From assembly GCA_035574315.1 (NCBI GenBank), contig DATLYW010000031.1:1-64000 (forward strand): DNA of 64,000 nucleotides, in the 5' to 3' direction. The DNA is from Candidatus Zixiibacteriota bacterium (GTDB lineage Bacteria; Desulfobacterota; Binatia; UBA9968). Shown piece after piece: positions 1-7,333 of the stretch. Position 1 is the stretch's first letter, and each line of letters opens with the position of its first letter. The notes below the pieces were generated by a model that searched no databases, was not told the origin of the DNA, and saw only the letters and a program-made list of their open reading frames with translations. The translations under genes and the position numbers were made by a program.

Positions 1-1
1 T

Positions 2-541
2 GGGGTGGTGCTGCAGAGAGTATTGACCGACCGAGGGACGGAGTACTGCGGGAATCCAGAGCGGCATGAATATGAGCTCTACCTGGCGCTGGAGGATATC
101 GATCATACGCGCACCAAGGCCCAGAGCCCGCAGACCAACGGCATCTGCGAGCGGTTCCACAAGACCGTGCTCAACGAGTTCTACCGAATCGCGTTTCGCA
201 AAAAGATTTACCGCGGTTTGGAAGAACTCCAGGCGGACCTCGACCAGTGGGTTCGCCATTACAACGAGGAGCGCACGCATCAAGGTCGATGGTGCTACGG
301 CAAGACCCCAATGCAAACCCGATCTGACAGTCGTCGGTTAAGTCCTCGTCGTCAGCCATTGTTTACTCCTACCACTCACGCCGCCAACATTTTTTCTTTC
401 GCCAACGGGACACTATCGAGGAACGTGTTGACTTTTACACATATATCCTTCTCCGGTAAGTCAAAGCCCCGAGCCCCCAAACGGACGGCGTCAGTAGCGC
501 TCGGTTACAAGCGTCCACTAGTTCAAAACCCAGAAACCTAG
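2..541 (+). CDS. IS481-type transposase, C-terminal part (cut by window edge)
   Basis: The frame is open from the left edge, so the N-terminal half is outside the window. What remains is the end of a DDE integrase core: the second catalytic Asp in LTDRGTEYCG and the Glu in NGICERFHKT, followed by the HYNEERTHQGR block typical of IS481/IS3 transposases. Family-like sequence ends near 319 at GKTPMQT. Beyond that the reading frame runs on to 541 through unrelated residues, so the normal C-terminus seems lost or frameshifted. No convincing terminal inverted repeat was found to the right. It lies just left of the integron cassettes and may mark one end of that accessory segment. Confidence 0.75.
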   Translation, partial: GVVLQRVLTDRGTEYCGNPERHEYELYLALEDIDHTRTKAQSPQTNGICERFHKTVLNEFYRIAFRKKIYRGLEELQADLDQWVRHYNEERTHQGRWCYGKTPMQTRSDSRRLSPRRQPLFTPTTHAANIFSFANGTLSRNVLTFTHISFSGKSKPRAPKRTASVALGYKRPLVQNPET

Positions 542-693
542 AAAACCTAGGGTGACACCTTTTGTTGACAGCTTCGTCGAATGACGTCCACCCTTTGCCG
601 AAACTTCGCATCGGATTTGACCCCATAATCACAACGCCGCGTCAACCGTCCACAAAAAGATTGGACCCCTTACGCTTCTAGGTTTGGCATTAT

Positions 694-757
694 TGCCCCA
701 TAAGTTTTCGACCGCGAAAAGCGTCCTCGTGGCGTCGGCTGAAAACGATTGTTAGCC
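694..757 (-). other. attC-like site after the GIY-YIG cassette (R' side degenerate)
   Basis: On the minus strand the box GGCTAAC (757-751) follows the stop codon by a few bases and is continued by CAATCGTTTTCAGCCGACG, a common attC left arm. The inner arm GTTTTC pairs with GAAAAC near 708. The right box is poor (around GGGGC at 694-698), so this site may be at the decayed end of the array. Confidence 0.5.
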
Positions 758-761
758 CCGC

Positions 762-1646
762 CTAGTTATCGTTGAGGCCGTACTCGCGTGTATGCAGCCG
801 TCGCTTCCAGGAACTTTCGAGTTCGATCATCTCGGGGGTCTTCATATCCGGCGAAACTCGCTGTAGGATGGTAAACCGAAATTTCCGGGGGTTACGTTCC
901 CGAAGTAGGCGATTGTCTCCGTGCCCATGGGCGGCGTAGGTTAACCATCTGCCGAGAAGGTTACTTTCGCCGTAAGCAGAGCCGACGTAGCCTTTCCCGT
1001 CCGAAGTGTCGAAGATATAGTAAACGCCCCGCCATTCAGAGAGCCTGGACTTCCACCGCGCAGGGAGTACGCGAAGTTGATCCCATGTGAGGTCTATTGC
1101 ATCCCATTCCGGCATTGCCGCGTCGAGCACACTCTCCTCAAGGATGGCATGGACTGGCATTTCGTTTTTGGGTCTATGTGCCCAACGGTGCCAGTTTTTG
1201 TCAAGTGGGGGCCAGCAAATGATTAGCTTGCCTTTCCAGTGATCGTAGAAGTCGGTGGGTGCGAGATCAAACCAGAGGATCGAGGAACGGGATGATTTCT
1301 TCGTGAATCCCTTGTGTCCAAACGACTTCAACTCAACGTTGGCCGGAATCTGCCAGTATTCTTTGGGCGTAATTGGCTTCCATCCCTTGACTGAATACAA
1401 ACCGACGAACAGAGCTTTGCCGGGCTCGTGTCCGATGAATGCGGCAACATATGCAGCGCGTTTCATTTCCTGCTCAACCTGCTTGGTTTGGGTCTGTTGG
1501 TAAGCGTTGAACACGTCCGGTCTTTCGGCAGCCAGCCACGGGAGCACTTTGTTGAGTTCAGCTTCAAGAGGTCGATGCCGGAGCACAAGAACGTGCTGTG
1601 GGTCGATGTTTTTATCCAGTAATAGGCCCTTCAAATTCATTTCCAA
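762..1646 (-). CDS. GIY-YIG nuclease-domain protein (cassette 4)
   Basis: 294 aa. The C-terminal third is a GIY-YIG endonuclease domain: GVYYIF at residues 207-212 stands for GIY, GKGYVGSA at 217-224 for YIG, Arg233 is the usual catalytic Arg, and Glu275 or Glu277 in the IELESSW stretch is the metal-binding Glu. The N-terminal 200 residues are not recognised; they contain several Trp-rich patches and no signal peptide, so they may be a target-recognition or regulatory module. It is the last readable cassette of the array. GIY-YIG proteins cut or nick DNA; the substrate here is unknown, and restriction, anti-phage or mobile-element roles are all possible. The start fits the distance behind the preceding attC. 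Confidence 0.75.
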   Translation of the reverse strand: MEMNLKGLLLDKNIDPQHVLVLRHRPLEAELNKVLPWLAAERPDVFNAYQQTQTKQVEQEMKRAAYVAAFIGHEPGKALFVGLYSVKGWKPITPKEYWQIPANVELKSFGHKGFTKKSSRSSILWFDLAPTDFYDHWKGKLIICWPPLDKNWHRWAHRPKNEMPVHAILEESVLDAAMPEWDAIDLTWDQLRVLPARWKSRLSEWRGVYYIFDTSDGKGYVGSAYGESNLLGRWLTYAAHGHGDNRLLRERNPRKFRFTILQRVSPDMKTPEMIELESSWKRRLHTREYGLNDN

Positions 1647-1675
1647 CCTCCCATCGGGATCTGCTCTCTAGCGAG

Positions 1676-1746
1676 GCGACCGCTCACGTTGACCGGCAGC
1701 GGCGAGCGAATGCGAGCCAGCGGTCCGGTCGAACGTGCTGTTGGGC
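1676..1746 (-). other. attC-like site after the HEPN-like cassette
   Basis: On the minus strand R'' is GCCCAAC (1746-1740, perfect RYYYAAC), 3 bp past the stop codon. The inner arms ACGTTCGACCGG and CCGGTCAACGT pair with one extrahelical C on the left arm, as in known attC sites. The terminal R' box near 1676-1682 is degenerate. Confidence 0.6.
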
Positions 1747-1749
1747 AGC

Positions 1750-2559
1750 TCATACACGATTTCTGGCAAGGAAGGAACGCACCGTTTCTGCCGTCTCATA
1801 GTAGCGGACGAAAACCTGCAGGTTTCCGAGGACATCGTCTCGGGTCAGCGATGGGGGGCTCTCGCGAGGATGTCCAAGTTCGTTCCGTTGCTGGCGGATG
1901 AGATCGTACATCGCACCGACCATGATGCCCGCGTTCTCGGGGAATCCGGCGGTCCGGGCAGCCTGGAGCGCTTCGATTTTCGCGCGAACCCAGTCCAGCT
2001 TCGGCTTCATGGGGAAGCGTTTCAGGAGGGCGCCGAAGTCCTTCTTTTCCTTCGCGCTGCTCAAGGCGGCGTGAAGAGAGTCACCGAGGAGGAGGAAAAC
2101 GCGCTCGGCCGCGATCCCGAGCATGACCGCGCTTGCGACGAGGGTGCCTCGGCGCAGGCTATGTAGGCTCTCTGCTAGGTATGCGAGCACGGTGGCATCT
2201 GCGCCGGCCACTCGGCCACGAACAAAGTCCAGGTAACCCTCTGGGTCGAAGGCGTTCGGACCGGTGGAGTCGAGCACGGCACGTCCGAACTCGGTAACGT
2301 GGAAGAACGGCAGCTTCAGATTCGCGCTATCGGAACCTGGGGCGAGGACGCCCTCTGTCAGGAGCTGCCAGAGCACTTCGTGAAGGTGGAACACGAGAAC
2401 GTGTTTCCGCTCAGGATTCAAGTGTTCTACGTACTGATCGAATTCCGCGCCACTTGTCGGCAGCTGGTGCCAGGTTGGCTCTCGGCGGAGGCGCTCGAAC
2501 ACCGCCAACCGTAAGAGCCTCATATCCGGCCGCTCAGAGTCGTAAGGGACCTTGCTCAT
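1750..2559 (-). CDS. HEPN-like protein with N-terminal winged-helix-like part (cassette 3)
   Basis: 269 aa. Residues 220-232 read LIRQQRNELGHPR, an R-x4-H motif (Arg225, Asn226, His230) of the kind that forms the RNase active site in HEPN domains. It is preceded by a helical region (about 120-200) containing an AAERVF helix, as in DUF4145/HEPN proteins. Residues 10-95 look like a winged helix ending in FHVTEFGRAVL. No signal peptide or membrane segment is seen. HEPN proteins often act as RNA-cutting toxins or defence effectors, but some are inactive scaffolds, so activity is an inference. It is a single-gene cassette with attC sites on both sides and no visible antitoxin partner. Confidence 0.65.
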   Translation of the reverse strand: MSKVPYDSERPDMRLLRLAVFERLRREPTWHQLPTSGAEFDQYVEHLNPERKHVLVFHLHEVLWQLLTEGVLAPGSDSANLKLPFFHVTEFGRAVLDSTGPNAFDPEGYLDFVRGRVAGADATVLAYLAESLHSLRRGTLVASAVMLGIAAERVFLLLGDSLHAALSSAKEKKDFGALLKRFPMKPKLDWVRAKIEALQAARTAGFPENAGIMVGAMYDLIRQQRNELGHPRESPPSLTRDDVLGNLQVFVRYYETAETVRSFLARNRV

Positions 2560-2580
2560 CTACCAACTCGCCGCAGGACT

Positions 2581-2631
2581 GCCCAACGTTTTGGGTGAGC
2601 CGCCCTGGCGGCCTCAACCCAAGGGTTAGGC
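2581..2631 (-). other. attC site, near-canonical, 51 bp
   Basis: The outer boxes are GCCTAAC (minus strand, 2631-2625) and GTTGGGC (2587-2581), both perfect to consensus. The inner arms GGTTGAGGCCGCC and GGCGGCTCACC pair, with an extra T and an extra G unpaired on the left arm, which gives the site the same polarity as the minus-strand genes. The loop is 3 nt. This is the clearest attC of the array and the strongest single evidence for an integron origin. Confidence 0.85.
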
Positions 2632-2686
2632 AATTGTTTCGTCAATTGGACTCATCTCCTTACTTTCAGCGCTCCGACATTCGTGC

Positions 2687-3412
2687 TTACGGCATCGGAC
2701 GGGTAGCGGTGAACAATGGGCTTCTCAGAAATGGCTCGATTTCGACATCGACGGGCACGGGTTCTTCACCCTTTAGATGTACTTGGGTATAAGCGGCGTC
2801 GATCATGTATTGAGGCCAGTGCGGATGCAAGCAGAACCAGCCCCGCGTGGCCAGAATGAATATCGACTCCTGAAACCGCCCCCAGCCGCTTAGTTCTGTG
2901 ACGCGCCGGTAGCGGGCGCATGTAGCTCCAAAAGAATCGTCCAGCGTGGCATCATGCTCAATCAAGCGCTGCCGACCGGTCACCATTCTTCCGATGCCTT
3001 TTTCCGCTCCTTTTTTCAACCAATCCACGAAAGCAGTCGCGTTCTCGAACGCAGCCGGCGCTTCTGTCCTAGGGTCGCGCAGGTCATAGACGGTAACTCT
3101 GGCGGAAACCAAACGGGCATCGACTGCCTGCGTGGGTGGTTTTTCACTAAGCCTCTTTACGAAGCCCACGAGGGGAACCGCGGGATTATCGGACTTCGGC
3201 GGCAGGGGAGCAATAAACCAGTTTTCTCCCTTAGGCGGTAGGACGGACAGACCCGGCAAATCCAAGCGCTGCGTCGGATCGCGAATAGGTTTCAGGGTGG
3301 GGGCTGTGGCCGCACTTGCTGCGGCAACCAGGCCTAGCCCAAAAAGGAGCGCCGAGATCTGCAGTGCCGCGCTGCGAAGTTTCCCCATGTGCGCCAACCT
3401 CTGCCTCTTCAT
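2687..3412 (-). CDS. exported protein of unknown function (cassette 2)
   Basis: 241 aa from the ATG at 3412, chosen because it lies 12 bp behind the R' box of the upstream attC and opens a signal peptide (MKRQRLAHMGK, then a hydrophobic stretch ending AAASAATA). A longer in-frame start at 3526 would run through the attC and is rejected. The mature part has no motif I recognise; it includes two Cys-containing stretches (ATCARY and GWFCLH) and is probably periplasmic or surface-exposed. The coding sequence ends about 55 bp before the perfect attC at 2581-2631. Confidence 0.65.
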   Translation of the reverse strand: MKRQRLAHMGKLRSAALQISALLFGLGLVAAASAATAPTLKPIRDPTQRLDLPGLSVLPPKGENWFIAPLPPKSDNPAVPLVGFVKRLSEKPPTQAVDARLVSARVTVYDLRDPRTEAPAAFENATAFVDWLKKGAEKGIGRMVTGRQRLIEHDATLDDSFGATCARYRRVTELSGWGRFQESIFILATRGWFCLHPHWPQYMIDAAYTQVHLKGEEPVPVDVEIEPFLRSPLFTATRPMP

Positions 3413-3423
3413 TGATTGGTGAT

Positions 3424-3521
3424 GCCTAACGCCCGCGCTAACCGGCGCCGAGTGAGCGAAGCGAACGAGGGAACCCCAGCCCGCAGGGCGAGGGGCGTAC
3501 GAGTGCAGCGGGTTGTTAGTT
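3424..3521 (-). other. attC-like site, about 98 bp
   Basis: On the minus strand the left box is AACTAAC (3521-3515), overlapping the TAA stop of the upstream gene, followed by AACCCGCTGCACTCG, a very common attC left arm. The right box GTTAGGC (3430-3424) is perfect and is preceded by GCGGGC. The inner arms pair less well than in the site at 2581. The site length is within the range known for attC. Confidence 0.7.
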
Positions 3522-4085
3522 GCCATGTCTGATTTCGACTACCGAGCAACGTAGTCCACCACGCACTTCCTTCCACACAATATTGTGGTGTCCTTTGATT
3601 GTCACCTCTTCGTTCTTGGCGCCTGTGGGCTTGGTGATTCGGCCGTGTAGCGGCGTGCCGCCGCGGAAGAATCTGTAGATGCCCTCCTTCGGACCCTCAT
3701 AGAACAAGCGATCTTCCGAAAAAACGACAAAGCCCGCCAGCGGGAACCCTGCCTCCACCAATTCCTCGGCAAATGCGATGTCCTTGCAGAAGCTAAACAT
3801 TTGCTCCGGATACTGACCGTTGCGCGGGTACTTCAGCTCCACGGCGAAGCTGAGGCGTCGCCCTGGGTCTGAGAACGCCGAGATGTCGATTTCACGCTTC
3901 GTGAACGAAGTGGACCCCGGAAAGAAGTACCCCACGTTCCGTTCAAATTGGATCTTCAGATCAGGAAGCGCTCTTCGTAGAAATATGCCGAGCTCGTGCT
4001 GAAGGCTGAACTCGTTGTAGATCTCAACTGAGCCGTCAGCTACCATCGACACAAACGGAACGATGAGGTCCAAAAGTGATTTCAT
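3516..4085 (-). CDS. PD-(D/E)XK-like putative nuclease (cassette 1)
   Basis: 189 aa. The spacing of acidic residues fits a restriction-endonuclease-like fold: Glu31 in a helix (SLQHELG), Asp67 in KREIDIS, then E83-x-K85 in FAVELKYP, each predicted to end a beta strand. This E...D...ExK order is the PD-(D/E)XK core. No other domain is visible, and the protein is small for a full restriction enzyme. It is the first cassette of the visible array, with an attC-like site after it and a GTTAGCT half-box just before its start. Function as a nuclease is inferred from motif spacing only; the fold also occurs in non-enzymatic relatives. Confidence 0.6.
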   Translation of the reverse strand: MKSLLDLIVPFVSMVADGSVEIYNEFSLQHELGIFLRRALPDLKIQFERNVGYFFPGSTSFTKREIDISAFSDPGRRLSFAVELKYPRNGQYPEQMFSFCKDIAFAEELVEAGFPLAGFVVFSEDRLFYEGPKEGIYRFFRGGTPLHGRITKPTGAKNEEVTIKGHHNIVWKEVRGGLRCSVVEIRHGN

Positions 4086-4088
4086 GGC

Positions 4089-4095
4089 AGCTAAC
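4089..4095 (-). other. possible orphan R' core box before the first cassette
   Basis: On the minus strand GTTAGCT matches GTTRRRY at six of seven positions and stands 3 bp before the start codon of the first cassette gene, as R' boxes do elsewhere in the array. No matching R'' box was found upstream, so it could be the remnant of attI, of an interrupted attC, or chance. Confidence 0.35.
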
Positions 4096-4173
4096 TAATT
4101 GTGTACGCTGGTCACCTATGAAAAAGGATGGGGGGCAAACCTAGGGGGTCACTTATTTGTTCTCTTTTATTCT

Positions 4174-4264
4174 CTTACACCGGGAAAAATCAATAGTTAA
4201 AACTCTATGACATTTGATCCGAAAAAAGTACTGGACGCTGCCTCTCCGGTATGCCTTATACTCG
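4174..4264 (+). repeat. leader repeat, copy A (upstream of secreted protein gene at 4346)
   Basis: About 91 bp that recur at 6069-6160 with roughly 85-90% identity and one 1-bp indel. Shared runs include AAAATCAATAGTTAAAAC, GAAAAAAGTACTGGAC and TATGCCTTA. The right end holds a possible promoter (TGGACG at 4232, TATACT at 4257, 19-bp spacer, longer than ideal), 84 bp before the start codon of the gene at 4346. Confidence 0.75.
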
Positions 4265-4345
4265 CAGCCAGCTTGGTGCCCGAGCTAACAGCCAAGGGAA
4301 CGGTCTACAGGGCAGTAGTGTCCAGTCGCTAATGGAGGACCGAAC

Positions 4346-4918
4346 ATGAAAAGAATCACATTGGTAGCGATCGCGTGGATCGTAGTAATGGTATTTGGGC
4401 CTGTACAGGTGCATGCCGACGATCTCACTGTGGCCCCGTTCACGTTCTCGGCCGTTGGCTTGGGCTCCTTCACTCCCGGTGGCGGTCCGGCAGCCCGGGC
4501 GCGCTGGGAAAAGGTAGGTGGCGACTGGCAGCTCCACCTCGAGAAGAACGTCCCGACGACCGAATTCGCAGCGGCAGGTGCCCAGCTCAGCCCGGTTATA
4601 GGGCTCTCGACCACCGGGTTGACACTGGGTTTCACTGTCGAAAGCGGTTGGTGCGGTGCTGGCGCGCCGCGCTTCAACGTGCGGTTGACCAACGGCGACC
4701 TGATTTTTCTCGGCTGCTTTTACGGCAACGATGGCAGCGGGAATGTGAGCTTCACAGGTGGCGGTAACTACGGTGGCCAAGTCCTACCCCTAGGCGAGAT
4801 TGTCGAAAGTATCTCTATCATCTTTGACGAGGGGAATGATGTGGGACCGGGCTTCGTATACCTGGATGATATTTTCGTGAGCACGGAGACGGCCGGGGCC
4901 CCCGGACGTCAGCCATGA
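4346..4918 (+). CDS. secreted protein of unknown function
   Basis: 190 aa with a clear signal peptide (MKRITLVAIAWIVVMVFG, cleavage likely after VHA). A GGAGG box stands just upstream of the ATG. The mature protein is rich in Gly, Val and Phe and looks like an all-beta domain, with two Cys residues (SGWCGAG and FLGCFYG) that could form a disulfide and a late FVYLDDIFV strand. No family is recognised. It is preceded by leader repeat copy A, shared with the secreted-protein gene at 6511, so the two may be controlled together. It has the lower GC of the surrounding accessory region. Confidence 0.7.
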   Translation: MKRITLVAIAWIVVMVFGPVQVHADDLTVAPFTFSAVGLGSFTPGGGPAARARWEKVGGDWQLHLEKNVPTTEFAAAGAQLSPVIGLSTTGLTLGFTVESGWCGAGAPRFNVRLTNGDLIFLGCFYGNDGSGNVSFTGGGNYGGQVLPLGEIVESISIIFDEGNDVGPGFVYLDDIFVSTETAGAPGRQP

Positions 4919-5134
4919 ACCGAGGCTTCCCTGGGGGATTGGAGCTGGGAACGAAGCTGGGTGAGGCCCGGTAGCGCAAAAGCTCCCGCACGTGACAGGC
5001 GGACCCTGTTTACGTCGTCGTTGACAAGGGGGGCAGGTCAGGATCAACCATGGCCGACAACCAAGACTGATCACGACTGTCAGATCAGGTCATGACTTAT
5101 ACACTTTAAAAAAGGGTGATTTTTCCGCAGCCTG

Positions 5135-6046
5135 CTAATGCACCGGCTGCTTGCTGGCTCGTTGACGCAGGAAATCGAGAAAGGCCTGCGCATCGGGAGA
5201 TAACGGTCTATCTTTCCGATAGACGATGTAGCTTTTGATCAGTCCTTCCAACTCTCGAACTTTGATGACCTTGAGTTCTCCCCGCTTGATTTCTGGCCTC
5301 ACCATATCTCGGTGTACGATGCCCAGGCCTGCCCCATTTTTGACAGCCCCTTTAACAGCCTCTGATGTGTCGCAATACATCGCAATGTTTACCTTGATCC
5401 CTCTCTTTTCAATATCTCTCAAAAGCTCTTCGGTTCTAGTCATCCTGCCTTTTATTCGCCTCCTGATGACAAAAGCTGCCCGGTTAAGGTCCGCGAGTGT
5501 GAACCTTCCCTTCTTCGCAACCGGGTGTCCAGCAGACGCAACGATCACATACTCCTCTCGCCGAAAAGGCATGTAGACGAGGGAGTCAACCCCAGATGGG
5601 GCTGTGATAAGTGCGATATCGAGATCTGAGTTTAAAACCATTTTCTCTATTTCATGACTGACATCAGTTCGAAGCGTGGGCAGAACAGTTGGGTGCTTCC
5701 TTCGGAACGCAGCCAGGATCGAGGGCAGACACCAGATAGACGGACCATGACTGCCGCCAACCTTCAGCGGTCGCAAGTCACTCTCGATCGACTTACTATG
5801 AAAGCTTCTCCTCAGCTCTGAGACTTGTCGGACGACCGATTCCGCAGCGCTCAGGCAGCGTTGCCCCTCTTCTGTGAGTTCAATCCCTCGACCGGCCTTC
5901 ACATAAAGCTTCGCTTTCAGGTCTTCCTCCAAAAGCTTGAGCTGTTGAGAAACTGAAGGCTCGCTGATGTGTAGCTCTTCTGACGCCTTGCGGAGGTTTA
6001 GATGCCTGGCCACCGCAACGAAAATCTCGAGCTGATGCAGGGTCAT
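5135..6046 (-). CDS. LysR-family transcriptional regulator
   Basis: 303 aa. The N-terminal winged HTH (residues 1-60) has the LysR signature: LHQLEIFVAVARHLN, the ASEELHISEPSVSQQLKLLE helices and the LTEEG turn. The rest is a periplasmic-binding-like effector domain (about 90-295) with the RRRIKGRM and GAGLGIVHRDMV segments expected of the family. It is transcribed divergently from the secreted-protein gene at 6511, and leader repeat copy B starts about 20 bp upstream of its start codon. By LysR habit it may control itself and the divergent gene. The ligand is unknown. Its base composition is clearly more AT-rich than the flagellar region. Confidence 0.9.
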   Translation of the reverse strand: MTLHQLEIFVAVARHLNLRKASEELHISEPSVSQQLKLLEEDLKAKLYVKAGRGIELTEEGQRCLSAAESVVRQVSELRRSFHSKSIESDLRPLKVGGSHGPSIWCLPSILAAFRRKHPTVLPTLRTDVSHEIEKMVLNSDLDIALITAPSGVDSLVYMPFRREEYVIVASAGHPVAKKGRFTLADLNRAAFVIRRRIKGRMTRTEELLRDIEKRGIKVNIAMYCDTSEAVKGAVKNGAGLGIVHRDMVRPEIKRGELKVIKVRELEGLIKSYIVYRKDRPLSPDAQAFLDFLRQRASKQPVH

Positions 6047-6068
6047 GTTAATTGTCTAACGAAACCCA

Positions 6069-6160
6069 CTTACACCGGGGAAAATCAATAGTTAAAACCC
6101 TATCGCGTTTGATTCGAAAAAAGTACTGGACACTGCCCCGGCACGTATGCCTTACACTCG
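6069..6160 (+). repeat. leader repeat, copy B (between lysR-type gene and secreted-protein gene)
   Basis: Second copy of the element at 4174-4264. It carries TGGACA at 6127 and TACACT at 6153 (20-bp spacer) in the place of the candidate promoter of copy A. It sits just upstream of the divergent LysR gene and 350 bp before the start codon at 6511. Confidence 0.75.
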
Positions 6161-6510
6161 GCGCCGGACAGGTGTCCCAGGGCTGCAGACGTGTTGACTG
6201 GCCGTAGTTGCATTCCTTGGGGAGAGAGGAATACAAGGCCGTACTCTCAGACGCTGGCTCTACGTTACTTGCGAGCACGACGTTAAAGGTGAGAGCCATT
6301 ACTGCGACGCGTGCCTTTCACGGTATCAGCATCAGCCGCAGCCCAGCAAGCCGACGACACTGACAGCCGCCTGCCGGGCCCGCAGCTTATCGGCCAGCCG
6401 TTGGGTGACATTTGGCTTGATGGCTGCAAAGGAGGTGGTGTTCATTGCTTGTATCGAGATATTTCGAATCTGCACCGCAAGCCTATCACCGAAATGAAAG
6501 GAAATATGCC
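6161..6510. other. 350-bp stretch without a convincing gene
   Basis: Only short open frames without ribosome-binding sites or family-like sequence are present. It separates leader repeat B from the secreted-protein gene; a long 5' untranslated region is possible. The last 20 bp hold AAAGGAAA, the likely ribosome-binding site of the gene at 6511. Confidence 0.5.
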
Positions 6511-7131
6511 ATGAAAAAACCGGCAGTTGTGGCGATGACGGCGGCCTTTCTGGGCCTTCTGGTCCTGGGCGGACAGGTGATGGCAGCGCCCAGCATCCAT
6601 TTGAGCTGGGGAAGCCAAGTCAACCCGGGGCAATGTGACGGGGCTTCGGGGAAGCTAGTCATTAACGTTACCCATCAGGTTACCGGGGACATAGATTCTG
6701 GGGTTGGCGGCAACTACTGGGCGTACGACGACTACAATAAGCATATTCAGGTATGGCAGACGGATACGAACACGTTCTGCGCTGACGTCCGGTATCTGGG
6801 CTCCTTCGTCACTGTCGCCGGCCGAAGCCCTCAGAACACAGACACCATCGCCGCCGGAATCGAGGGTACCTTCGAAGGAGGATACAGAGCTATCATCATC
6901 GGGACCCTCGATCCCGACCCCTTATATCGCACTAGGGGAAGCATCGGCAAATTTGACTACGGCTGCGATGCTGTCACGGGCAACTGCGTGAATCTCTTCA
7001 GCTGGCCGGACACATACTTCGCCTCTTATAGCAGTTTCAACCTGGACTGGTGGGGGTGGGTCTACCAGGGTGGCAGCAATGGCACATGGGTCAACTCAAT
7101 CGACGGCAACCAAGGCGATATCACTGACTGA
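6511..7131 (+). CDS. secreted protein of unknown function
   Basis: 206 aa from the ATG at 6511, chosen because AAAGGAAA precedes it and because it opens directly into a signal peptide (MKKPAVVAMTAAFLGLLVLG, cleavage after VMA). An in-frame ATG at 6445 would place 22 odd residues ahead of the signal peptide. The mature part has four Cys (GQCDGA, TFCADV, DYGCDA and GNCVNL), probably two disulfides, many aromatic residues and a GTFEGGYRA segment. No family is recognised. It shares the leader repeat with the gene at 4346 but not sequence, so they are not paralogues. Confidence 0.7.
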   Translation: MKKPAVVAMTAAFLGLLVLGGQVMAAPSIHLSWGSQVNPGQCDGASGKLVINVTHQVTGDIDSGVGGNYWAYDDYNKHIQVWQTDTNTFCADVRYLGSFVTVAGRSPQNTDTIAAGIEGTFEGGYRAIIIGTLDPDPLYRTRGSIGKFDYGCDAVTGNCVNLFSWPDTYFASYSSFNLDWWGWVYQGGSNGTWVNSIDGNQGDITD

Positions 7132-7333
7132 GGGTGCGGCCAGCCAACTTCCCGACAGCAAGCGTGAGTCGAAGGTATGCAAGCGATAGATAGATTAGGC
7201 TTGTGCTGCAACGCTAGACGCGATCCGGACGATTCCAAAGTGGCTGGCACGGCGATTCAGTCAAAACGTTAGCCGAAACGTTTAAGTGTCAAAACCGGTA
7301 GCAAGCCGGGTTCAACAGAAAAAGGACGGTCGA

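Larger units (their letters stand above)
690..4095 (-). mobile_element. integron gene-cassette array without integrase in view (CALIN-like)
   Basis: Four minus-strand genes (ends at 762, 1750, 2687 and 3516) are each followed directly by an attC-like imperfect palindrome whose outer 7-mers approach RYYYAAC and GTTRRRY. In two of the sites the left inner arm carries the extra unpaired base or bases expected of attC, in the same orientation as the genes. Stop codons lie within about 60 bp of, or overlap, the sites, and starts lie close behind the preceding R' box. This is the layout of promoterless single-gene cassettes. No tyrosine-recombinase integrase or attI is visible, so this is either a cluster lacking an integrase or the tail of a larger array to the right-hand (upstream) side that was later cut. 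Confidence 0.75.

Noticed and set aside
3413..3526. Longer start (3526) for the exported cassette protein
   Set aside because: It would translate through the attC site and add 38 residues ahead of a clear signal peptide.
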